A stretch of DNA of 64,000 nt. It comes from Ridgeia piscesae. Lineage: Eukaryota; Annelida; Polychaeta; Sabellida; Siboglinidae. This document shows, in pieces, positions 11,701 through 24,073 of this stretch (position 1 is the first letter of the stretch; each line of letters starts with the position of its first letter). A program made the translations under genes and the position numbers. Where the stretch lies: positions 111,001 to 175,000 of the forward strand of contig JAODUO010000960.1 of assembly GCA_025642075.2 (NCBI GenBank), given 5' to 3'. The notes below the pieces were generated by a model. It was not told the DNA's origin, did not search any database, and was given only the letters and a program-made list of their open reading frames with translations.

Positions 11701-14700
11701 TGGGTGAAATTATATAGCATTTACTACATTCTGCTTTGATACTCTTCAAATATTCTATCCTTAGTTTAACCTCATTTAGAAAAAATTATGACTGTTGTTT
11801 TGGCACAAAAATGTGAATGCATTTACCACATTTTGGCATTTAAAGGGATATTTCCCAGTTCAACATATTGTCAAACAAACATACCATCTATGATTGGGTT
11901 ATCATTCCGCTCAAAACCCGTACAATATTCTGATTTCATTTTGTTTAGACAATTTGGTGAACCGTCTCATACCCCATTAAAAATATTCCCGAGCACATGG
12001 CTGGATGTACAGAACATGTCAGCACTTACTTATTCTTTCTTTGATTTCATGGACCAACTTGACATGACTGGATGTACAGAACGTGTCAGCACTTACTTAT
12101 TCTTTCTTCCACCGCATGGACCAACTTGACATGACTGGATGTACAGAACATGTCAGCACTTACTTATTCTTTCTTTGATTGCATGGACCAACTTGACACG
12201 ACTGGATGTACAGAACGTGTCAGCACTTACTTATTCTTTCTTTGATTGCATGGACCAACTTGACATGACTGGATGTACAGAACATGTCAGCACTTACTTA
12301 TTCTTTCTTTGATTGCATGGACCAACTTGACACGACTGGATGTACAGAACGTGTCAGCACTTACTTATTCTTTCTTCCACGCATGGACCAACTTGACATG
12401 ACTGGATGTACAGAACGTGTCAGCACTTACTTATTCTTTCTTTGATTGCATGGACCAACTTGACATGACTGGATGTACAGAACTGTCAGCACTTACTTAT
12501 TCTTTCTTTGATTGCATGGACCAACTTGACATGACTGGATGTACAGAACGTGTCAGCACTTACTTATTCTTTCTTCCACCGCATGGACCAACTTGACATG
12601 ACTGGATGTACAGAACTGTCAGCACTTACTTATTCTTTCTTTGATTGCATGGACCAACTTGACATGACTGGATGTACAGAACGTGTCAGCACTTACTTAT
12701 TCTTTCTTTGATTGCATGGACCAACTTGACATGACTGGATGTACAGAACGTGTCAGCACTTACTTATTCTTTCTTCCACGCATGGACCAACTTGACATGA
12801 CTGGATGTACAGAACGTGTCAGCACTTACTTATTCTTTCTTCCACCGCATGGACCAACTTGATATGACTGGATGTACAGAACGTGTCAGCACTTACTTAT
12901 TCTTTCTTTGATTGCATGGACCAACTTGACATGACTGGATATACAGAACGTGTCAGCACTTACTTATTCTTTCTTCCACCGCATGGACCAACTTGACATC
13001 AAATTGAGTGACAAGGGTTATGGCAAGTCCCCCACGACCTGAAAGGTACATAAATTTTTTGGGTTTTATTGATTACAAAATGATCAAACATCCAGAATTT
13101 CATTGTATTTATGTTGACATGTTATTTATTTCTAAAATGTCATGAAATGCAGCAACAAATCTAACACATAAAAAGATTTCAAGTTTTAAGGGTGGACACC
13201 CTAGATGAAATTGCCCCAGTTGTTTCATGCGAGATTATAATAGCTTAAAAAAGTTAACTTTTATAACAATTACATACCTGTATCATCTGTATATTTCTCA
13301 TAAACAATATCTTTACAATTTCTGCATTTGGAAAAAGGGTAATTAGGGTATCTCTAGGAGTAAGTAAGCTACTGAAATAAAGTTTTGAATGTTGCTTTTA
13401 ATATTTTCTACTCTGTCTAATGACCATATAAAAGTTTTTTAATACCCTTTATCAATAAATGAGTAAAATGCGTCATTATGATTACCACTCTGGTCAGGTA
13501 TGAAATGTTTACTAAACATGGATTTTCAAGAATTATAACTACTGTTCAACATAATATATTTGCTCAAGATAATGGTCATTTTGTTTGTTACCACAGAAAT
13601 ATCTGACTGAAAAAATATCAATTTATTTTTACCTAGTAAGATCCATTCTATACTACACAACAAAAATAGAATGTTTGCATCAATCAATGTTCGCACATTT
13701 TTCAAGATTTGAAATTCAAGTATATTCAAGACTTTTCAAGGCTTTTTAAACCAAACAAATTTTAATGATAGATGTAATTTTAACCACAATAATTCACATA
13801 TGTTTGACATAATTTCAGTCATTTCACATTGCTTCACATCATTACTGTGACCTAATTTACAGTTACAGACCAATGTCACACAAGTTGTTTGGCTGTCCTG
13901 ACGCTGATGATGAGATAACTTTGAGACTAAGACTTGTCACCCACTGGCTGTTCAACTACGGCTATTATTCATCATGATACTTGTGCCAAAAATAATTTTC
14001 ACTGACCAAATAATATTCAAGACTACTTTGCAAGATTCAAGAATGTCAAGGTTTTTAGTTAAGTCCACTACAATTCAAGGCTTTTCAAGACTTTCAAGGT
14101 TCAGTATGGACGTAGATAACTAGAACAGACCAGCCCTTGCAGTGCGTCCGACCCTGTGAATGTAGTCCTTGGGTCTGTGCGGTACATTATGGTTGATGAC
14201 CAGGTCAACTGTGGGGATGTCCAAACCTCTGAAAACACACAGGTCTAGTTGTGATGTAATGCAGTACCTCAATCTTAGTTGTTCACCGGCTGAGACAGAA
14301 CAGGCATATACAGTTTTCCTACTAAAAAAACTTGTTGTTAGATAGTAAATAACCAATCTTTCCAGCTATCAAATTTTAAATAAAAAGGTAAGTTTTTATA
14401 CAGCATTTTTAAGTAGTCCTCACGACTGATCAAGGCGCTTTACTGAGATGGTTTTGATTGAACAGGTCAGCCAGGGGACTGACCTGTTCAATCACAACCA
14501 TCTCAACTTCTCTGGGAAGCATCCTGCTATGCCGCAATTAATCCGCGAAGGTTGTTTGTTCAAATAGCCACCACTGTCTATAGCCAGGTACTAATTCATA
14601 CAACTGGGTAAACTGGAGCAGCGTAGAGTGAATAAACTTGCTCAAGGTTTGGCATGGAATTTGAACCCAGGTTCTATCAGTCGAGAGTTCAAACTTCTAG

Positions 14701-17700
14701 CTACTGAGTCGATGAGCTACCAAACATTTACCAAACAAACACTGGCCTTAAATAACTGGTGCTGAACTGGCAGACAAAATCAGACGACCTTTGAGAGGTG
14801 ATAAACATTTTATGTGACCCACTGACCTGCTGGCAACGTCTGTAGCGATGAGGATCTTCACTTGATTCGACTTGAATTTGGCGAGTGATGCAAGTCGTTG
14901 GCGCTGGGGGATCATTGAATGGAGGGCCACACACTTGATGCCAATGTCACGACACACTATAGCAAGGATCTGACAGTACCTGAAAGACATCACAAGTTGA
15001 CATCAGCTTACAGCATAGATCTGACAGATGTCACAAGTTGACATAACTTTATAGCAAGTATCAGGCAGTACCTAGAAGATAATGCCACATGTTGACAATG
15101 CACAGTTGCATGGATCTCTCTGATTTAAAAATAGTACTTCATTAAATGGATGTAGCAAGACACAGCTAATCCTACTAATGTGTCTTGTCATTTGCCTGAA
15201 TATCTTTAGGCTTGCGTGATGCACAATTATTAGTTATGTCAATGCAATTGGGGGTTGACATTTACATTCATGAAATAGTATCTGATAATTGCTTAAGACT
15301 ACTAAGTACTAACTAATGTATGTTTACAGGCACCTGTCTACAAATGAGGGGGTGGGTGGTGAGCGGTTACAATTTTATTTCACCTTTACAGACCTGGATT
15401 TTTTTCTCAGAAATATGTACGCACGTTTTTAAACACCTGGATTCATGAATCTGTTTTTTGAGAGAAAATTACATTATTACCTAATTAATTATCATCATTT
15501 ATTCAAAAAGGCCACCATATATTTTATGTAATGTCGTACTGTCATATTTGACATGCAATAGCAAGAAAACTGTTCATCATAGATGACAGTTGATTAGTTA
15601 CCTAGGAAGTACATTCATATCTACATAACATGTATCAAAATGAGTAGAACAGGAAGACAGGAACATTATTTGACATTTTTAAAAAAAAATTAAAACATGT
15701 ACACAAACCATCTTAACAGCCAAAATAAATCTACAAAGTGATGAATACATATTTAAGAAGAAAACTAATGCTTACCCATTATGGAAAAATGTGAAAGTAT
15801 GCAGTATAGTATGTAATATGTTATATACGATCCATGGTCAACTGTAAACAACTATTAGTCACAGATCCATTGATTACTTGACATTGTATATATATACACA
15901 ATGGCAAGTGGCAATGTTATTTTATATCTGTGTGCGAACCCTTGCAACCACCCGGGCCCAGTCTGTGGCTTACACTTTCGTGTGCCAGTCACGCCAACAA
16001 GTGCTGTCTTTCTTCACACATAAATGAACATCACACTGTTCACACTTGATGTTTGATCGTCGAATGGCCAGTGGCAAGGCACACCTGGTCACGCCACGTC
16101 GAATAACACCACCAGGACACGCGGCCTTTGCTTTCTTCATACACAGTGCACAATCCCGGCTCTTGTCACTGGACGGGTGGTGGCTCCCAACGTTTTGGAA
16201 GCGTGCCTCACTGTTCTAGACATCAGATGGTCGACCTGCACGCTTTTGGCCAGCACGATACCCACCAATCAATGCGTCCACCAGTTCCTCGCGGAATGTC
16301 TGGTACTACCTTCTGTTTCAAGAACTTGGCACTTTCGTGTAATAATAAATAATGATTTTATTTGTAAAGCACTGTATATCGAGAAAACGTTTCTGCTCAG
16401 AGGCGCGTACATACAACATTTGTAAAATATAAATGTATAAAATATGACTAATCAATTAAAAAGTCAGGTTGTTTAAATGATAATAAATAAATAATTAAAT
16501 ATAGTTTCTAAAACTCATAGTGTATAAGCTAAACTTATCAGCAATAAATAAATATATAAAATAAATAATTAATTAAAAATACATACATATATATATATAT
16601 ATAAGATATTAAAACAATACACTAAAATAGTTTGGGAAACTATAATTACCGCGGTAGGTTAAAATAAATTCATTGTGACAAGAACCTACAAGTAATTTAT
16701 AAATGCGGCCTTAAAAACATGTGTTTTTAAATTCGACTTAAAAAGTTCCAATGAGCCTATATGACGCAGGCTGTCTGGCAGGTCGTTCCACAGGTGTGGC
16801 GCTGTCACAGAAAAGCCACGCTGGCCAAAATGTTCTAGATTGTGGCGTGGAACTCTCAGGAGACGGCTTCCGACTGAGCGAAGGTGGCGACTCGGTGTGT
16901 ATTCCATGATTGTGTCAGCGATGTATTCCGACGCTAGGTTGTGCATCGCTCGGAAGGTCAACACCAGTATCTTATAGGTTATGCGCCATGGAACGGGCAG
17001 CCAGTGAAGCGCTATTAACACGGGCGTGATGTGTAGGTGGTCACGGCGTCATTACACGCACTGCCGAGTTCTGCACTCGTAGTTTCTGCAGCAATCGCCC
17101 ATTTATGCCAAATAACACAGCATTACCGTAGTCTAGCTTCGATGTCACTAGACTGTGAACGATAGTTTTGCATGCAGCAATGGTCAGGCAGTGGCGTATC
17201 TTGGCGATGTTATGCAGTTGGAAGTAGGCCGCCTGACATGTACACGTAACTTGCATCGTCATGTCCATCCCGCTGCCGAGAAAAATGCCCATGTCTCTTA
17301 CGGTCATTTGAGGCGTTATGCGACATCCACACACATCGACTCCCATAATTCCAGGTGGGACTTTGGCGTTAGGGGCATAGAAAACAATCGTTTTGGTCTT
17401 CGTCTCACTCAGCAGTAGTTGATGGCTCGTCATCCAACGCTTGATGTCTATGGTACATTGTTCGATTCAGCTGGTAGCAGTGTCTGCGCTACAAGGCTGG
17501 TCACGTGGGAAATCGACGTAGAGTTGGGTGTCATCGGCATACATATGATATTTCAGGTGGTGGCAGTGAGTGGCATGCAGTAGATGGTAAACAGTAACGG
17601 ACCAAGTACCGATCCCTGAGGTACACCACAGTTAAATTGTTGTCGGCGAGAAATGGCATCGTTAATCTTAATAGAAAATGTTATGTCCGACAAGTACGAC

Positions 17701-20700
17701 TGGTAGTAATTGTCGGTGTACAAGTGGCCCGACTTTGCCCCAGCCATTACGAACGCCTTGATGACAAATCGTGCTCTCTTTGATGGGATGTACTGGCAGA
17801 AGTAGATGCGGCCTTTGAATGGAATCGTGCTCTCATCGATCGACAACTCTCGACCAGGATTGTACAGGGTCCGGAATCGCGTCTGTAGAAGATACAACAA
17901 GGCGTGAACTTTGAAGAGCAGATCGTGGTTGGGGTTTCCCCGGCGTACGGCTTGCGAGTCATCGGACACATGAAGGTAGCGATAGATCTGCAAGAACCTG
18001 TCTCTCGGCATCACCTCAGCGAATATTGGCAAGCAGAACAGCCACGGTTTCGGTCGCCAGTAGTCCCGCATCTTAGGCAGTCGCAACAACACCCATGGCG
18101 ATGGCAGGGCTAAAGAACGCTTTTATCTCTGGGATGCTGGTGGGATACCACATGCTATTGTGCTTACCAGGTTGTGTAGCCTTCTTTCTCTCAAAGTTCA
18201 GGTTCGTCTGCATGACAAACAGATCCATCACTTGCTGATTGAAAAAGAGTTCAAACACGTCAATGGGGCACATATCATCTGGTAGAATGTTTCGCCGAAA
18301 TGTTGGACCAGGAACTCCAGTAAATGGAGCAGTGTTCTGTCTGGTGGAAAAGGTGTTTTCTCAACCACGATTTCTGCTATTGGAACGGTCCAGTGCTGGT
18401 CTTCTTGCCATTCCTCTGCCACGACGACCACGACCACGCCCCCTTCCAGCAACTGGTCTGACAGGAGACCAAGACCGAGAGCGAGCACGTCGATTCCCCT
18501 GCCGCAGTCGTCATCATCCGAAAGTTGCTCGCTATCGCTCATGTTGTTGATAATACGCAGCACTTCGTTTGGATCTGTGATAATTCGTGCTCGCAGCGCC
18601 ATGGATGGCTACACTGGCGAAACACGATTTCAACAGTCACACTAAAATCTCTTCTGTAAATTTAAAACTGAATATTTCGTGACGCCATTTGCAACAGACA
18701 ATACCTAGGCCATTCCTGTATTGCTCAATATGCACATCCCCCTCTGCGACGCAATGGCAAAACCGCACCTGACGATACATGACCACCCCTATGCGTCGAG
18801 CGATATATCGCTCGACCGGTCTGTAAAGGTTAAAACAAAAAACAGTGTGTTTTTACTACACAATTAAAAACAATGCAGAGTTTATAAAGGTAAAAAAGTA
18901 ATAATAAAAGTAAGTAAGAACTGAAGATATGATTTGTATTAATAACAAAATGTCATCATTTATCAGTAAATGAAGCTGCCACTACTGTAGCCAGTTGCTC
19001 ACTGGCAACAATTTATCATTGTTTTAATGACTTGGGATTCAGTTACATTCCGGCCTGTGGATGGGTTATGGCTATGGTCACTGTGACCAAAAACGCTTGG
19101 CTAAATGGGGCGGGGGGGAATGGGTCATTGAAAGACATTGATACAATGAATTTATAAATGTGAACATGTTCAATGCACCCACTTGCAGGTCTGTGTGAAG
19201 ACAATCACGGAGCTGTGGCTGTGCTGCTCCTGGTAGTCGGCCAGCAGGTGCACGAGGTAGGCGTCTTTCACGTCTGCCGGCATCAACACGTACCGCTGGT
19301 CCAACTCTTCCACGGTCGCCACGCTGTCAACACGCAGGGTCAAAGGTCAATACTATCTTTCAACTGCTGCAGTGACTACGTGAACGGTGAAGTTGTAACT
19401 GTGCATCGTTCATAAAGAGAACTTTAAAACATTATATATTAAATCTACCTTCTTAAATGACTTTAGATTTCTGTCTTTTAGCCTTCTATATTTAGTTTTT
19501 TAGTCATTAATTTTATGTAAAATGCCTTGAATAGTTCTAACTAGATTTGGCACTATGGAAGTATTTTTTTACTTAATATGTAGCGCTATTCCAACTTATT
19601 CATTGCTACCACTGTCAATACGCAGGGTCACCAGTCAGCACATCAATCTGGCAGGTCCAGTAACAACACACAGGATTCTCCACGAAAGATGTTTAACGGA
19701 AGATGTCATGTGTCTTGCCACATGGTCCTCAGTGAGAGAACGTTCATGTTAAGACTCAAGTCTGACGTGTTGTATGTTTTATGCCATAGTTTTAGTAATA
19801 ATCGACACTCAGTCCAAACAATGTATGTTGCATTCTTCTAACTTCTAACTTCTAACTCCAACTAGCCTCTGTTCATATATAAATAAACACCTGGCTATAG
19901 ACAGTGGTGAATAAGTATGAACGAGTCTGGACTGACATAATTGCAGGCATTTTATAGCAATGCTCTCAACATTTCTCAATCAATAAGTCAGGATGGCATT
20001 CAAAAGAAAAAATATGCCAAGGAGGGAAATATAATTCTGTCTATACAGTCACAAGGTCCAGATACCATGTTTTATAAGACACAGAATGACATGTGTTCAT
20101 TCAGGAGGCAACGGAAGGGATGGAACTTTACAAAAATAATGCAAATATTTATTTCAATTTAAATAACACCTGTTGCTGTGAACAGGCACGTATTTTAAAA
20201 AAAATCATCTTAAATTCAGTTCAACTAAATGGAAAAAACTTTGTTTTTATTATTAACTTGACAAAATGGGAAACATTTTACAGTATGAATAGGTTTTATG
20301 TCCTTACGCATCCTGACACTGCCAAAAGAATGGTTTGTTCATGGCAATCTCCTCCAGCTCCTGAAGAGTTTCTGTCATAGTTGCACTGAACAGCAGAGTT
20401 TGGCGTAACTTGGGCAGCACAGCAAATATCGTCTGTAGCTGTTCACCGAAGTTGTCCTCCAAGAGTCTGTCGGCCTCATCTAGGACCTAAAGGCACCCAG
20501 AAAAATACCCCTGTATGGAAACCACTGATTACAGTTAATAAATACTATGTGAACAAAAGTAGTATTTTATGTCGAACAGACTTTTTTTGCATTGTAACAA
20601 TATCACTTTAGGCTGCCAGTAAATCTCACTTATGGCTCAATTAAACCTTAATTCTTGACATGTCATTTTTGTAACACAGAAAGACATCTAATGAAACATC

Positions 20701-23700
20701 TCTTTTCATAATTCCCTTAGACATCATCTGCATTACCAAAAATTATTAAGAAGTTATAAAATATGCATTTTAATCACTCTCCCTAAAGCATAATCTATTT
20801 AGCATTTCTCGAACTTATGTGACTGTTTTGTTGTAAAATGTTAACATTTCATGCTACCTTGAAATGCAGAAATTCAAATATATTTCATCCACACAAAACA
20901 CTCATTACAACTGTACTGTGTGCCGTTATTACTTATTGCTGCGGTTATTATATTAGTAACAAATTTATGAGTATTAGCTATTAACACCTACTAGAAATTT
21001 AATTCTCTTCAAACTGAAATCTGTCCCACTGTCGATGTGATCGGCCAATCGCCCGGGTGTGGATATGACAATGTGGGGCTTCCTCGATAATTCCAGACCC
21101 TGCAGCATCATATCTGGTCAAAAGAAGACATATGATAAGTAACCTTAGCATTAAATTCATACTCACCTCACATTGGCAAATACTGTTAGTTTTGACACAG
21201 CTTCGACACCAAACTATATTCAGCTAACTACTTGTTACTCCTATTGTTTTATATTGGTGACAATACTGTTTCAACAGGATAGTACCATTACTAGCAACAA
21301 GCATTGTACAGCTGCATCACATGACAATATTGTATTATTTCTGCATGATAACATAATAATAACCTGACACAGCATCTGATCAATAAAAAATGCCCATGGG
21401 CGCTTTACAAACATACACACATAATATACATAAAAAACGAAACTAAGAAACAAACACATAAAATATAGCTAAAATGTAGTTACTAAAACAGATAAAATAC
21501 AGATCATAAGTCCTCAACAAATTTTTTTTTAATACAGCTGTACAATAATTTATGCAAAACGACTAACAAAACAAACAAACAAAATCAATGTATCAAAACA
21601 CAAGCACATAAAAATGTCCTCATTCATTGTTGAGGATATGGTAATACAAATGACATTCACAATTTGGCGTACGTGGTGAAACTGTAGCAATCAATTTAAT
21701 GACCTACACAAGAACAACAACAACTAGTAAGTAAGTCAGACTTACCTCTGCCACCTGTGACGACAACAACCTTGAGACCTATGGGTTTTCCCAACACCTG
21801 GAACTGTTCAGCACTCTGGAAAGCCAACTCCCTGAAAAATCAACTTACACATTGTTTTATAGATCACCAAAGATGTCAAACCACTGTCTACGGTGTGGTG
21901 TATGTGTTGTAACAATCTCAATCATCATTATAATTAAACAGGGTTCTGGGTTCATACAAACTTAAGCAATTATAATATTCTGTCCATTTACATGATTTTT
22001 CCTGGCTACAAGACTTTAAAACATAAAATCGACATATATCTAAGAAGGGCGTGGTACATTTAGATAGATAGATTGGACCCTCGATAAGCCAAAGGGCTTC
22101 CTTGTCCAACTGCCATCTAGAGTTGATTCTCTAGGTGGCAGTCTTGTTAAATCTTAAGTCTAAAAATTAAATGCAACTGTTATCTTAGTAACACAAATAC
22201 TATTACAAGTTTATACATTAATTAAGTGCATCATTTTGTAAGTAATTTATCCATATTATAATTACATTGCGTTTTTAGTTTGCGAAGGGCCTGGCAACAT
22301 ACATGTTTATGACTTCCATCATATGCTTTAAACAGCAGCAGCTCAGTGTGCATGTGTTGTACATGTTTTCTTATTGCTGAATAAATGTTCATACATTCAT
22401 GTCAAAAGCATAAAAACCGACTACATGTACCTGGGAACTACTTTAACTGCACATGTCAGTTTCATAAAATATACATTTTAAGTTTATTTAAATTATAACA
22501 TATCTGCAAGTACCCAAACTAGCCACAGAACTGACAGACCAACGTTATATTTTCACAGTATTAATCCACACACAAATTATGGACCTAACAATCAGAGGTG
22601 TAACTGTGTAACATGTAACAATATTATATACACATCTGAGGTAGAACAGTTCTACCTCAGATGTGTATATAATATCGTTAATGAATGTTGTTACATGTTC
22701 AGATTCTGAACATGTAACAACATTCATTAACGAAACTTACCTGGTCGGTGTTATGACGAGGGCAAATATCCCATATGGATCCTCGCACAACGTCTGTAAT
22801 ATAGGCAGGGCAAAGGCTGCTGTCTTTCCACTGCCTGTCTTTGCACAGCCAATGCAATCTTTACCTGCAAAGCACATTGTTACTGAGGGCCAAATGAGGG
22901 GTAAACGTCCCAGCATTTTAGCGCATTTATTTTTTGAAAAGTGCTACTCTATCTGACACTGTACGACCACTACCGGTAGGTTGACAGATTTACACTGGCA
23001 GAACACACTTTTTAAATTCAAGCACTGTTCACTCTCAACTTCTCAAGCTAATACATAATCTACATAGCGATTGGCACTCCTGAGCATCACGTGGCTCCAT
23101 CTAATGGCAAGGTTTGCATTATTACTAATGCTTCCAATAGTCATACAGCATATTTTAATCCAACAATCTTAGACTGCCAGATTTCTTAGCTCATTAGATG
23201 AATCAGCCAAAATGTTTAGTTGTTCTGAGCACATGATTACATATAAGTACACTATTAGCTAAACAAAACACTATTACTGAATGAATTTACTGTAAATATA
23301 CGCAGACATTTTTTCTCTCTCACAAAGTCAAATCTGTGTCCAAATTCAACACAAACTTTAACAGCATCAGCAATTCAGCATATGGGTTTGTTTGTGATAC
23401 TGTATATACAATAACTTGCAGGGAGTTACAATGTGAATCTATTTCGCAAGTTTCTTCTGATTTTTCATGAAAATGGCATCTTTGTACTAAGGGAACAGTC
23501 ATCGGTTATTCCTACATTGATCTGTTCGGTGATCGCCAATTTTCATGTGTGAACGTGCGCATGTGGTAAGGATTTCGTTTTATGTAAACAGGGAAATGTA
23601 CTGCAAAATATATTTATTTGCTTTGTGGCTGGCCTCCTTATTTATGTAATGAAATGTTTTCTTGACTGTCATATCAACCTCACTTTGTCTCTGCCTGCTG

Positions 23701-23948
23701 TCATCACAGTTCTTGATATTGGACAATGCCCCAAACACCAACAGGGGTTTTACACTATAAACCGTCAGATTCGGGTTAATGTTAGGTTAATAAAAAATGT
23801 GCAGTATGTAGATGAACTTTATGTTTACCCGGAATACTTTGCATATAGCCTATATGAACCAATCTCATCAACCTTTTTACTTTCTGACCTAATCATGAAA
23901 AAGCAACCTACAGCTGCCAAACTTCTCCTCACATATTATATATATATA

Positions 23949-23987
<39 letters not shown>

Positions 23988-23993
23988 TATATA

Positions 23994-24073
<80 letters not shown>

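Larger units (their letters stand above)
15383..18829 (-). mobile_element. piggyBac-family DNA transposon, both ends present, disrupted by a LINE
   Basis: The left end CCTTTACAGACC (15383-15394) is matched by the inverse GGTCTGTAAAGG at 18818-18829. TTAA follows on the right (18830-18833), while the left flank reads ttca, probably a mutated TTAA. CCYT ends and TTAA targets define piggyBac elements. The right end continues into the palindrome gagcgatatatcgctc. Transposase remnants between the ends are on the minus strand. The element sits in DDX49 intron 6 and is 3447 bp, of which about 1.37 kb is the nested LINE. Confidence 0.9.

Noticed and set aside
11788..12129. Plus-strand frame of 113 codons across the minisatellite
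   Set aside because: The unit derives from the minus-strand exon of DDX49; the plus frame is its shadow.
11993..12999. CRISPR array
   Set aside because: Regular units, but no repeat-spacer alternation, no cas genes, and the genome is eukaryotic. The units are a tandem copy of a splice junction.
14660..14725. tRNA gene
   Set aside because: A- and B-box-like words are there but no cloverleaf can be drawn; it is the head of a SINE.
17553..18092. A single 179-codon gene
   Set aside because: It is a read-through from piggyBac transposase into a nested LINE, not one protein family.
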